Below are positions 1 through 6,347 of a stretch of DNA of 7,054 nt, piece by piece (positions within the stretch are counted from its first letter, which is position 1; every line of letters begins with the position of its first letter). Position numbers and translations under genes: made by a program. The notes under the pieces are model-generated. The model was given only the letters and a program-made list of their open reading frames with translations. It was not told the DNA's origin and searched no databases. The stretch lies in the NCBI GenBank assembly GCA_031285645.1, contig JAITVU010000349.1, forward strand, positions 1 to 7,054, read 5' to 3'. The DNA comes from Oscillospiraceae bacterium (GTDB taxonomy: Bacteria > Bacillota > Clostridia > Oscillospirales > Ruminococcaceae).

Positions 1-554
1 CGGATGAATCGGAGCAGCGCCTTGTGATTTCATCGGAAGATAACAATATATCCGAGCTGGCGCTTTTAAAAAGTTACACAAAAACGGAAAAAGAATATCA
101 GGGTGTGTATGATGTTTCAATTCGGCTTATGGAATATGTTCCGGTTTCGGTTCGGACGACGGATGTTCCGTATGTGAAACGTCCGGGCAAGGTGCCGGTG
201 CCGCCAACCGTGACATTTAATGGTGGAACTGTTACACCGTATAGTGTGGCGCAAGGGTTAGGGATGGCGGCCGGAGGCGTTGCAGGACTCAATGGGACAG
301 TTATGGGTAGTTTGAATGGGGGCGGAGCACATTACACGCTGGGAGGACGTGTATCGGGTGGCAGCGGCGTTAAGCTTACGGATAACAATGGAAAGCCAAT
401 AGATAATCCAAATATGTTGGAAAATGGAATCGAATATATTATGAAACCAATCAGAGAGGAAGACCACGCCGGTGCGGCGGCCGGGTATGCTCTTGGCTGG
501 GTAAAGAAAGCGTTTGAAGCGGCAGGAAACTTGTTACGAAGTGGCTCGGATTGA
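1..554 (+). CDS. xkdP: XkdP-like baseplate/tail protein, 5'-truncated by the window edge
   Basis: This is the 3' part of a gene that begins before the window; the frame is open from base 3. A GTG at 24 with GGAG at 11-14 could pass for a start. However, the codons before it read DESEQRL, and the stretch around RLVISS through DVSIRLMEY matches the end of the conserved N-terminal domain of XkdP/YqbP-type proteins as I remember them, so I treat 24 as internal. Counting from 24, a Pro/Val linker follows (about 52-62), then a Gly-rich stretch (about 66-115). The family normally carries a C-terminal LysM peptidoglycan-binding domain. Here only weak echoes remain: YSVAQG (73-78) where LysM has YTVKKG, and NPNMLENGIEYIM (128-140) where LysM ends in NPNLIYPGQ-like sequence. 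An Ala-rich tail (148-172) with no family meaning I know closes it. It sits directly before the hub gene, as xkdP does. Family assignment rests on order and partial motifs. Confidence 0.66.
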   Translation, partial: DESEQRLVISSEDNNISELALLKSYTKTEKEYQGVYDVSIRLMEYVPVSVRTTDVPYVKRPGKVPVPPTVTFNGGTVTPYSVAQGLGMAAGGVAGLNGTVMGSLNGGGAHYTLGGRVSGGSGVKLTDNNGKPIDNPNMLENGIEYIMKPIREEDHAGAAAGYALGWVKKAFEAAGNLLRSGSD

Positions 555-1572
555 CAAATATCTGCATAGCATCCCTACGAGAAAAGCGGTGGTTACAATA
601 CTTTTTGTTAACGAGTCTGACATTACAGACATTACCCCCAGCATACGCTTGCAATCCCGTTGGAACGACGGGGCGGATATTTTGACCTTTGAGTACCCGA
701 CAAAGAACGGACCGCGCTTTGAAAATGGTTCCACTGTAATTTTCACTTACGGGGGAGCCAATATTTTTTACGGCTTCCTGTTCAAAACAAAGCAGGATAA
801 AAAGAAATACACTTGTACCGCATACGACCAATTGCGGTATTTTAAAGCGAATTACACACTGATGCGGCAAATTGAAACCTTGGATAGCTTTCTCAATCGC
901 GTCGCATACACGGTGAATGACCGGGTCAGGCTTGGAACTGTTGATAAGACCGAAATAAAGTTGGGAAAGTATTTTTTTGATAATAAAGAACTTCTCGACA
1001 TGCTCTATCAGAGCATCAAGGATAATCTGTTACTTAACGGGTATCAGTACACGTTAAGGGATAATTTCGGCGCACTTGATTTACGGGACACCTATGATTT
1101 GCGCTTACCTCTTGTGCTGGGCGACAATTCGCTTGCGACAGATTTTTCATATACCCGCTCTATCGATGACAGCACATATAACTATATCAAAGTGGCAAAG
1201 GACGACCAGGCGGCGGGTGTGCGCAATACCTACATCGCGCAGGACAGCAAGACAATAGGAACGGATACGGAGGGATGGGGCCGCCTGATCCTATATCACA
1301 AAGTCAGCGGTGATCTTAACGACGAACAGCTTGCGCAACGCGCAAACCAGTTACTTTACTTGCACAATGAAGAAACCAGGACACTGACCATTGACGCTAT
1401 AGGCGATACCCGCATCAGGGGCGGCAGCGGCGTCAAAGTGGAAATAGCGTCGGCGGGGCTTGACATGTGGGCGGTTGCAGATTCGGTTAACCATGAGTTC
1501 ACGGGGAAAGCGCACACCATGAAAATTGACTTAATATATGGAGAAAAAGAACTATGGGAACTGAGAAGTTAG
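541..1572 (+). CDS. xkdQ: XkdQ-like baseplate hub protein (gpD/gp27-like)
   Basis: This is a protein of about 343 aa, the usual size for XkdQ/YqbQ. In the family it forms the central trimeric hub (like T4 gp27 and P2 gpD) between the tail tube end and the spike. Visible family features are an N-terminal beta region in which DITDITPSIRLQSRW is followed by a FEYP strand, a YGFLFKTKQDKKKYTCTAYDQLRY strand region, and a C-terminus with GSGVKVEI, a VNHEFTGKAHTMKIDLIY-type strand and YGEKELWEL. The start is uncertain. GTG 541 has AGGAA at 524-528 (spacing 12) and overlaps the upstream gene by 14 nt. TTG 514 would add nine residues but has no good ribosome binding site. GTG 589 is a shorter alternative near where homologues begin. 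It overlaps the next gene by 19 nt. No enzymatic motif is seen. The role is inferred from family and gene order. Confidence 0.85.
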   Translation: MARIDKYLHSIPTRKAVVTILFVNESDITDITPSIRLQSRWNDGADILTFEYPTKNGPRFENGSTVIFTYGGANIFYGFLFKTKQDKKKYTCTAYDQLRYFKANYTLMRQIETLDSFLNRVAYTVNDRVRLGTVDKTEIKLGKYFFDNKELLDMLYQSIKDNLLLNGYQYTLRDNFGALDLRDTYDLRLPLVLGDNSLATDFSYTRSIDDSTYNYIKVAKDDQAAGVRNTYIAQDSKTIGTDTEGWGRLILYHKVSGDLNDEQLAQRANQLLYLHNEETRTLTIDAIGDTRIRGGSGVKVEIASAGLDMWAVADSVNHEFTGKAHTMKIDLIYGEKELWELRS

Positions 1573-1931
1573 CACACGTGATAAAGAGAATTGTTAAAGA
1601 GTATATTCAGGATCACGGTGCATCGGATGTTATCTATGCGACATATACGGGAAGCGGCTTGAAACTTGACGATAAGCCGGATATTATCGATATGGATATG
1701 GTTGACGTTCCGCAGCATCTCAGTGAGGTGCGGGCGGAACTTTCTTTTTCAGTGACAAAGGATGATTTAAACGCCGATGGAGATAAAATCCTTGAAGCTG
1801 AACCGGAAATAGAATCCATAATCATAAACAAAATGCCCGTTATTATCAAACGTGAGTTAGAAGCCGGGGACCATCTGGTTGTCATTGTAAAAAGCGATCA
1901 CCAACGTTATGCCGTAATCGATAGGATGTGA
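1554..1931 (+). CDS. xkdR: XkdR-like protein (DUF2577)
   Basis: This is a small acidic protein of 125 aa that I recognise as DUF2577, the XkdR/YqbR family, always found between the hub gene and the gp25-like gene in PBSX-type tails. The N-terminus is an amphipathic helix (LAHVIKRIVKEYIQ, about 6-19). An acidic middle follows (about 39-85). The C-terminus (102-125) has the family-typical LEAGD turn, a hydrophobic LVVIV strand and a final YAVIDRM strand, compatible with a small beta-barrel. The ATG is preceded by GGAG at 1540-1543 (spacing 10) and lies inside the end of the hub gene, suggesting coupled translation. The exact role is not established to my knowledge; a baseplate hub or spike-associated position is inferred from order. 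Confidence 0.83.
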   Translation: MGTEKLAHVIKRIVKEYIQDHGASDVIYATYTGSGLKLDDKPDIIDMDMVDVPQHLSEVRAELSFSVTKDDLNADGDKILEAEPEIESIIINKMPVIIKRELEAGDHLVVIVKSDHQRYAVIDRM

Positions 1932-2320
1932 TTGAAATATCAGTATTAAAAACATATGGCACGGATACAGAGAGCTTCAAGCCCTCACTGACATATAAAA
2001 TATCAAACGGCCGAATCCAAGGCATGATTGACGGCCTTGAGGCGGCCGCACAGGCAATAGACCTGATTCTTTCAACAGAGCGTTTCCGGCACTCGATATT
2101 TTCGACGGATTACGGCGCGGAGCTTGACGGCCTTATTGGAAAGTCAAAGAGCCTGATACGCGGCGACATTAAGCGGCGAGTTGAGGAAGCCTTGAAACAG
2201 GATGACAGGGTAGTCGGGGTAACGGCGCTTGACATCGGATTTGAACGCGAAGTCGCCCATGTCAGGCTGACCGTTAAAACAATTTTCGGCGATGTGGAAA
2301 GGAGTGTGACTATTGGCTGA
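1928..2320 (+). CDS. xkdS: XkdS-like baseplate protein (DUF2634, gp25-like)
   Basis: This is a 130-aa protein of the DUF2634/XkdS family, related to the T4 gp25/gpW-type wedge component that nucleates the sheath on the baseplate. The diagnostic block is GLEAAAQAIDLILSTERF (36-53) followed by HSIFSTDYGAELDGLIG (55-71), where family members show TERY, IYS and DYG-x-EL. Next comes a helix KRRVEEAL (82-89) with the DDRV turn (92-95), then beta strands to the C-terminus. The GTG start shares its last two bases with the TGA of the previous gene (GTGA, 1928-1931). The only purine run, AGG at 1923-1925, is too close to be a normal ribosome binding site, so translation probably depends on ribosomes terminating at the upstream stop. 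No other in-frame start fits the family N-terminus. Confidence 0.88.
   Translation: MIEISVLKTYGTDTESFKPSLTYKISNGRIQGMIDGLEAAAQAIDLILSTERFRHSIFSTDYGAELDGLIGKSKSLIRGDIKRRVEEALKQDDRVVGVTALDIGFEREVAHVRLTVKTIFGDVERSVTIG
2298..2304 (+). promoter_or_regulatory. Ribosome binding site deciding the TTG start of xkdT
   Basis: AAAGGAG lies 8 nt before TTG 2313, inside the end of the xkdS gene. The good match and spacing favour the TTG as the true start of the J-type gene rather than any later ATG. Confidence 0.85.
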
Positions 2321-3392
2321 ATCGCATGAGTACGAAGCATATTTATCCCGTATGCTGGAACGCGTCCCGGCTACATTGGATAAACGTGAGGGGTCAATTA
2401 TTTATCATACTCTCGGCCCGACAGCCTACGCCTTAGTCCAGCAGACATATATGCTTGGATATATGTTTAATCTCCTGTTCGCTGATACAGCAGAGGGTAT
2501 TTGGCTTGACCGTGTGGTCGGAGATTTTGGCGTCACGCGTGAACCGGCTACTTGCGCATTGCGCCGCATCAGTCTTTTCGGCCGCGACAAAAACCCGATG
2601 GATGTTGATATTGGAACGCGGTTTGCTGTGCATGAAGTAAGCTTTCGTCTTAATTCGAGAACGTCTATAGGCATATACGAGGCCACATGCGAGCAATTAG
2701 GTGTGGCGGGCAATCAGTACGGCGGGGATATACTGCCGGTCGACAACGTTAACGGTCTCGGAAGCGCCACGCTGGACGCGGCCCCCCTTATCCCCGCACA
2801 GGATGCCGAAACAGATGATGCCCTGAGAGAACGCTTTTACTTGATTGTCAGGGAAAACCCTTATGGCGGCAATGTGTCGGATTACACGATAAAAACGTTG
2901 AGTGTCGCGGGCGTCGGCGCTGTGAAGGTTTTCCCGGCAAAGGTCATGGGCAAAGGCAATGTCGGGCTTGTTGTTGGCGACGAAAACAGCAACAGGGCTA
3001 CACAAACACTTGTGGATAAGGTGCAAGTGCTGATGGGCGAGGACGGAAACGGTATCGCACCAATCGGACACACGGTTCACGTCACAACATGCACAGATTT
3101 GAACGTAAATGTTACAGCGGGCATCCGGCTTAAAAACGGTTATACATTTTCACAGGTTGAGCCGGTCGTCAATGAGGCAATCCGGTCATACATAGACAAC
3201 ATTGGATTCAACGACGACACCATATATCACGCGAAGCTGGTTTCGGAAATGCTGACAAGCCATGAAGGGATCATAGATGCAATTAATGTGACAATGAACG
3301 GGAGCGGCGAAAATATTAAGCTGATTAAGGAATACGCCAATTATCAGGTTCCTTTACCAGGAAACATTGTTTTGAATGAGGTAACAAGTTGA
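2313..3392 (+). CDS. xkdT: XkdT-like baseplate J wedge protein
   Basis: This is a 359-aa protein of normal length for the baseplate J/XkdT family (P2 gpJ and T4 gp6-like), which forms the wedge ring around the hub. The N-terminal motif DKREGSIIY (23-31) and then FADTAEGIWLDRV (56-68) are characteristic. The baseplate J core follows (about 85-300), including DDALRERF (168-175), the NPYGG segment (182-186) and SVAGVGAVKVFP (197-208), which match the family pattern of a GN-x-x-x-Y helix before a V-x-GVG-x-x-x-V-x-P strand. The C-terminus ends in a VPLPGNIVL strand (346-354). The start is TTG, supported by AAAGGAG at 2298-2304 with an 8-nt gap and by a short 8-nt overlap with the previous gene. 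No truncation or missing block is seen. Confidence 0.94.
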   Translation: MAESHEYEAYLSRMLERVPATLDKREGSIIYHTLGPTAYALVQQTYMLGYMFNLLFADTAEGIWLDRVVGDFGVTREPATCALRRISLFGRDKNPMDVDIGTRFAVHEVSFRLNSRTSIGIYEATCEQLGVAGNQYGGDILPVDNVNGLGSATLDAAPLIPAQDAETDDALRERFYLIVRENPYGGNVSDYTIKTLSVAGVGAVKVFPAKVMGKGNVGLVVGDENSNRATQTLVDKVQVLMGEDGNGIAPIGHTVHVTTCTDLNVNVTAGIRLKNGYTFSQVEPVVNEAIRSYIDNIGFNDDTIYHAKLVSEMLTSHEGIIDAINVTMNGSGENIKLIKEYANYQVPLPGNIVLNEVTS

Positions 3393-3943
3393 TGTTTTAT
3401 GATAACCCCGCCACATATTTGGATTTCCTGCCCGACAAGGTTCGTAATACGCTTGAAGCGTCTGAAATAGCGAAGACCGTGAATCCTGAAATAGACAGCC
3501 TGAATAATCTTATAAAATCTTGGGTGGACAATAAAAGCGTTCTACACGCCGATGCAAACGGCATGACGCGCTGGGAGGCACTTCTCGGGTTAATGGCTAA
3601 TGCCGGGCTGGAACTGGAAGACCGCAGAAGGGCCGCGCACGCAAAACTGATGGAGCGCGCGCCCATTAACATGGAAACGCTTAAAAAGATTGTCAGCACC
3701 TATCTCGGTGTCCCTGTTGACGCCTATGTCGACGACGATACTGTATATGTTTATTACAGGGGTGTTGATGCGCGTAACCGGATCAGGCCACTGGAAAAAC
3801 AGGTCGAAAAGATGATTCCCGCGTCCTTACTGCTTTTCATTCTGTACAGATATATCACCTGGGGAGAAATAAGAAAGCAGACATGGAACGGTTTGAGGCC
3901 CAAAACCTGGGATCGGGTTAGACTGGGGGAGGTAAAGACTTGA
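3392..3943 (+). CDS. xkdU: XkdU-like baseplate protein (DUF2313/YmfQ, gpI-like)
   Basis: This is a 183-aa protein that fits XkdU/YmfQ (DUF2313), the P2 gpI-like connector between wedge and fibres. Features are FLPDKVRNTLEASEIAKTV (12-30), a central RWEALLGL (60-67), the acidic/basic helix LEDRRRAAHAKLM (75-87), and a hydrophobic PASLLLFILYRYI strand region (143-155). The C-terminus carries three TW motifs spaced eight residues apart (TWGEI, TWNGL, TWDRV at 156-176), a form I associate with this family. ATG 3392 overlaps the previous stop by one base (TGATG). A TTG three bases upstream at 3389 would add one Met. GAGGT at 3378-3382 serves either start. Position after the J-type gene and before the fibre genes supports the call. 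Confidence 0.88.
   Translation: MFYDNPATYLDFLPDKVRNTLEASEIAKTVNPEIDSLNNLIKSWVDNKSVLHADANGMTRWEALLGLMANAGLELEDRRRAAHAKLMERAPINMETLKKIVSTYLGVPVDAYVDDDTVYVYYRGVDARNRIRPLEKQVEKMIPASLLLFILYRYITWGEIRKQTWNGLRPKTWDRVRLGEVKT
3928..3932 (+). promoter_or_regulatory. Ribosome binding site for the TTG start at 3940
   Basis: GGAGG, embedded in a longer G-rich run (3925-3933), lies 7 nt before TTG 3940. It sits inside the end of the xkdU coding region and supports a non-ATG start for the 96-aa gene. Confidence 0.85.
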
Positions 3944-4230
3944 CAAATACAGAACATCTTGAATTGAGAAAGCCGGAATACGGCGATGACGCAGATATAG
4001 CGGATCTGAACTATAACTTTGACATTTTGGACGAATCTGTTAATGGCGCCCAAGCAGTCAACACCCGTCAGCAAACAGAGATTGACGAGATATATACAAA
4101 ATTAAGCCAGCTCTACGACGCGATTTACAACGATATAACGGGTAATCCGTTTCAAATGGTTTTCAATACTTTGGATGATAAGCAAGTGGCGGGGGTCTGG
4201 AATAAACCCTTGCAACGCATTGAATGTTAG
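3940..4230 (+). CDS. Small tail-fibre attachment-type protein (96 aa)
   Basis: This small protein opens with a motif I recognise from the N-termini of Firmicutes tail-fibre proteins: LRKPEYGDDADIADLNYNFD (9-28), where family members have a K-P-x-Y-x-D-x-x-D-I-x-D-L-N pattern. It continues as a predicted helix (about 38-64) and ends in a short beta region, NPFQMVFNTLDDKQVAGVW (69-87), finishing RIEC. In many phages this motif sits at the front of a longer fibre protein. Here it stands alone, as a possible adaptor that docks fibres on the XkdU-type protein. The TTG start overlaps the previous stop (TTGA, 3940-3943) and is backed by GGAGG at 3928-3932, 7 nt away. Its precise role is inferred. 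Confidence 0.72.
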   Translation: MTNTEHLELRKPEYGDDADIADLNYNFDILDESVNGAQAVNTRQQTEIDEIYTKLSQLYDAIYNDITGNPFQMVFNTLDDKQVAGVWNKPLQRIEC

Positions 4231-4233
4231 GAG
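4229..4233 (+). promoter_or_regulatory. Ribosome binding site overlapping a stop codon
   Basis: AGGAG 6 nt before ATG 4240. Its first two bases are the last two of the TAG stop of the 96-aa gene, so termination and re-initiation are closely linked. This is the only junction in the window with a gap between genes (9 nt). Confidence 0.8.
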
Positions 4234-4239
4234 ACGAAC

Positions 4240-5778
4240 ATGTCACAGAGAATATCTAATCTGCCTGTCCGCTCCATTGTGCGGGGAAGCCTGACAGACG
4301 GGAACGGGACGGCGCGTTTTATGGTCGTGTCGCAAAGCCACTGGACAAAAGACAACGGTTATCCGGAGAATTGCACAACGTTAATGATGATCGATCCTCT
4401 ATACCTGTCGGCCAACTACTATGGCGGGACAGACGCGAGCAACAGTTATTTTTCTGTCCCGGAAGCGCTTAAAGGCTATGTCGACGGCAGACTTGCCGCG
4501 CTGGACAGCAATATTCAAAGCCGGATTCGCCAGACGACGGTTAAAGCGGCGTATGGTCCCGGCGGTACCAGCAATCAAACGGGATCGGTTATGCTGTTCC
4601 CGCCCTCTTTTGCGGAACTATTTGGATACGGGGTCACATCGAAGACTGACGGCATGATCTTTGACGCTTTTTCCAATGATGAGAGCCGGGCATTTAACTT
4701 CATTTACTGGACAAGGTCATGCAGCTCTGAATTTGAAATGCGTAAGTTCGCCGTCAATAGCGCCGGTGCTTCTGGTTCAATCACAAGGGCGGACACAACG
4801 CCAAGGAATGTACTATATTGCTTTAATATTATAAACGACACGCCTGTAACCGACGCGCCTGTGGCAGGTGTTTACGACTTCTATTTCAACACCCCGCCGA
4901 CAGCACCCGGCACAATCAACGTACCGGCTACGATCTACGGCGGTCAGAATACAACGATATCGTGGGCCACATCTTCTGATCCTGACGGTAATTTGGCGGG
5001 GTATAGGCTGGAACGCAGTGTTAACGGGGGCGGTTGGGATCAGGTCTATCAGGGGGTTGCCGCGTCTTTTTCCGATGCGGTGACATTCGGCTGGAATACG
5101 GTTGCATACCGGGTAAAAGCGTATGATACAAGCGGCGCGGAATCGGTCTATACCACAGGGCCGACGCGCACGATTATCAATAACACGCCGCCAGTTATTT
5201 CAGGCTCGGACGGCAGCATGGGCGAGAAAAGCAGTGGGTTTACACAAAGCTATACTGTGTCCGACGCACAGGGTGGCACCGTCAGCGTTACAGAGCGATT
5301 AAACGGCAATACTATCAGGGTTTATAACGTCACGCTGGACGCATCAAATCAATTTCAGGTAACTGGGGAACGCTTTCAAACGTTGCTTAACGGCACGCAT
5401 ACAATGACGGTCACAGCAACGGATAATATGGGGGCCTCGGCGGTACGCACATGGAAGTTTATAAAAAAGGTCAACAGCTTGAGCATCGTCAAAACACAGC
5501 CTTTTCCCGTCTCTGAGATGCCAGCAGTCTGCATTGTCAATGTAACAAGAATGATTCCGCCCGGTGCTTCCTTCAAGGTTGAGGCGTGTAACAATGGCAA
5601 TGATGCGTCGCCCACATGGGAAGACATGACAAGCGCTGTTCTGGCCGCCAGAAAATACTACTTTTCCAATACAGCAAAAACAGCGTCCACATGGGCTTTT
5701 AACGTGCGCGTGACGGCGAGTAGGGGAACAGCGGTCGGTGATTTATATATTTCGGGCATTGGGGGGAACTTCGAATGA
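4240..5778 (+). CDS. Multidomain tail protein: DUF6273-like, FN3-like and Ig-like domains
   Basis: This 512-aa, mostly beta protein lacks a signal peptide or membrane segment, as expected of a virion part. Residues 1-210 resemble DUF6273: RISNLPVRSIVRG at the N-terminus, a central SNSYFSVPEALKGYVDGRL (67-85), and YWTRS (156-160) with VNSAGASGSITRADTTPRNVLYCFNI (172-197) where relatives have YWLRSP and GVRPA-type strands. This region in relatives is thought to be C-type-lectin-like (a recollection, not computed). Residues about 218-314 look like an FN3 domain (ISWATSSDPDG, YRLERSVNGGGW, VAYRVKAYDTSGAES). About 317-412 look like an Ig-like domain ending in HTMTVTATDNMGAS. Residues 413-512 form a further beta region (KVEACNNGNDASPTWEDMT, FNVRVTASRGTAVGD). 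The start follows AGGAG at 4229-4233, 6 nt away. Likely role is host-surface binding or fibre assembly; the domain architecture is the evidence. Confidence 0.76.
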   Translation: MSQRISNLPVRSIVRGSLTDGNGTARFMVVSQSHWTKDNGYPENCTTLMMIDPLYLSANYYGGTDASNSYFSVPEALKGYVDGRLAALDSNIQSRIRQTTVKAAYGPGGTSNQTGSVMLFPPSFAELFGYGVTSKTDGMIFDAFSNDESRAFNFIYWTRSCSSEFEMRKFAVNSAGASGSITRADTTPRNVLYCFNIINDTPVTDAPVAGVYDFYFNTPPTAPGTINVPATIYGGQNTTISWATSSDPDGNLAGYRLERSVNGGGWDQVYQGVAASFSDAVTFGWNTVAYRVKAYDTSGAESVYTTGPTRTIINNTPPVISGSDGSMGEKSSGFTQSYTVSDAQGGTVSVTERLNGNTIRVYNVTLDASNQFQVTGERFQTLLNGTHTMTVTATDNMGASAVRTWKFIKKVNSLSIVKTQPFPVSEMPAVCIVNVTRMIPPGASFKVEACNNGNDASPTWEDMTSAVLAARKYYFSNTAKTASTWAFNVRVTASRGTAVGDLYISGIGGNFE

Positions 5779-6347
5779 GTGACAGTATACGGGACACCAT
5801 TACGGTTTCAATCTACGATACCGGACAAAAAAATATTGTTATAATGGCGGATTCTCAAGAGGCGGGGACGCAATTTGAAAACTACGCTAAACAGTTCTTG
5901 TTCATGCGTCCCGAACGATATCAAAACGACAACTTAATTCTCTATTTTAAGGACAGCCGTAAAACATTTGCGCCCGAACGGTTAGGAAAAGAAAGTGTTT
6001 TCCCTATTGGCGATACGCTGACGCAAGAGGAAAATCTTAATATGCAAATCGCTTTTGAGCGAAACGGCGTTATTGTGGTTCGATCCGATATATTGCAGTT
6101 TTCCTTGAGGCAGTCGCTTGCCGCAGGAACCTTCACGGCCGCCAAGGGAATACCGGAAGCACCGTTCGACAGCAAGCAGTACGCACGGCAAAATGGGGCC
6201 TGGGAGGAAATCGCGGGCGGCGGCTCGGCAGGACTTCTTGGATTCTATATATCCGATGACGGCGACTTGATTCAAACCTATACAGATGGCACAACGCCGT
6301 TGGATTTATACTTAAATGAGGAAGGTGATTTAATTTGGCGGAGCTGA
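5775..6347 (+). CDS. Putative tail-fibre/baseplate adaptor with duplicated GDLI motif (190 aa)
   Basis: I recognise no exact family. Residues 8-115 appear beta-rich, alternating hydrophobic strands (ITVSIY, NIVIMA, NLILYF, VFPIGDTLT, MQIAFE, VIVVRSDILQFSLRQS). This is compatible with the N-terminal beta-sandwich seen in BppU-like baseplate upper proteins, but that is only a suggestion. A linker PFDSKQYARQNGAWEEIAGG (130-149) has a form I associate with phage fibre junctions. The C-terminus repeats a short unit: YISDDGDLI (158-166) and YLNEEGDLI (179-187), 21 residues apart. The ATG overlaps the upstream TGA (ATGA, 5775-5778), with a weak G-run (5761-5766) as ribosome binding site. It probably links the preceding and following fibre genes physically. 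Confidence 0.7.
   Translation: MSDSIRDTITVSIYDTGQKNIVIMADSQEAGTQFENYAKQFLFMRPERYQNDNLILYFKDSRKTFAPERLGKESVFPIGDTLTQEENLNMQIAFERNGVIVVRSDILQFSLRQSLAAGTFTAAKGIPEAPFDSKQYARQNGAWEEIAGGGSAGLLGFYISDDGDLIQTYTDGTTPLDLYLNEEGDLIWRS
6322..6327 (+). promoter_or_regulatory. Ribosome binding site for the TTG start at 6335
   Basis: AAGGTG lies 7 nt before TTG 6335, inside the end of the 190-aa gene. It supports the TTG as the start of the collagen-like gene, since TTG GCG GAG CTG begins the frame with no better ATG nearby. Confidence 0.75.

Noticed and set aside
451..870. Minus-strand open frame of 139 codons across the xkdP/xkdQ junction
   Set aside because: It lies antisense to two clear + strand genes, and its translation has no recognisable domain. 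Antisense frames of this length are common over genes of this composition.
350..1440. Shared GGSGVK peptide and a similar short DNA stretch in the XkdP- and XkdQ-like genes
   Set aside because: The match is about 11 bases only (ggcagcggcgt at two places) and sits in different protein contexts, so it is probably coincidence rather than a repeat.
2697..3080. Minus-strand open frame of 127 codons inside xkdT
   Set aside because: It is fully inside the baseplate J coding region, which has strong family motifs in the + frame, and there is no independent support.
4705..4840. Variable region of a diversity-generating retroelement in the lectin-like domain
   Set aside because: No enrichment of AAY codons, no template repeat and no reverse transcriptase are seen in the window. 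The flanks are unknown, so this is only a weak negative.
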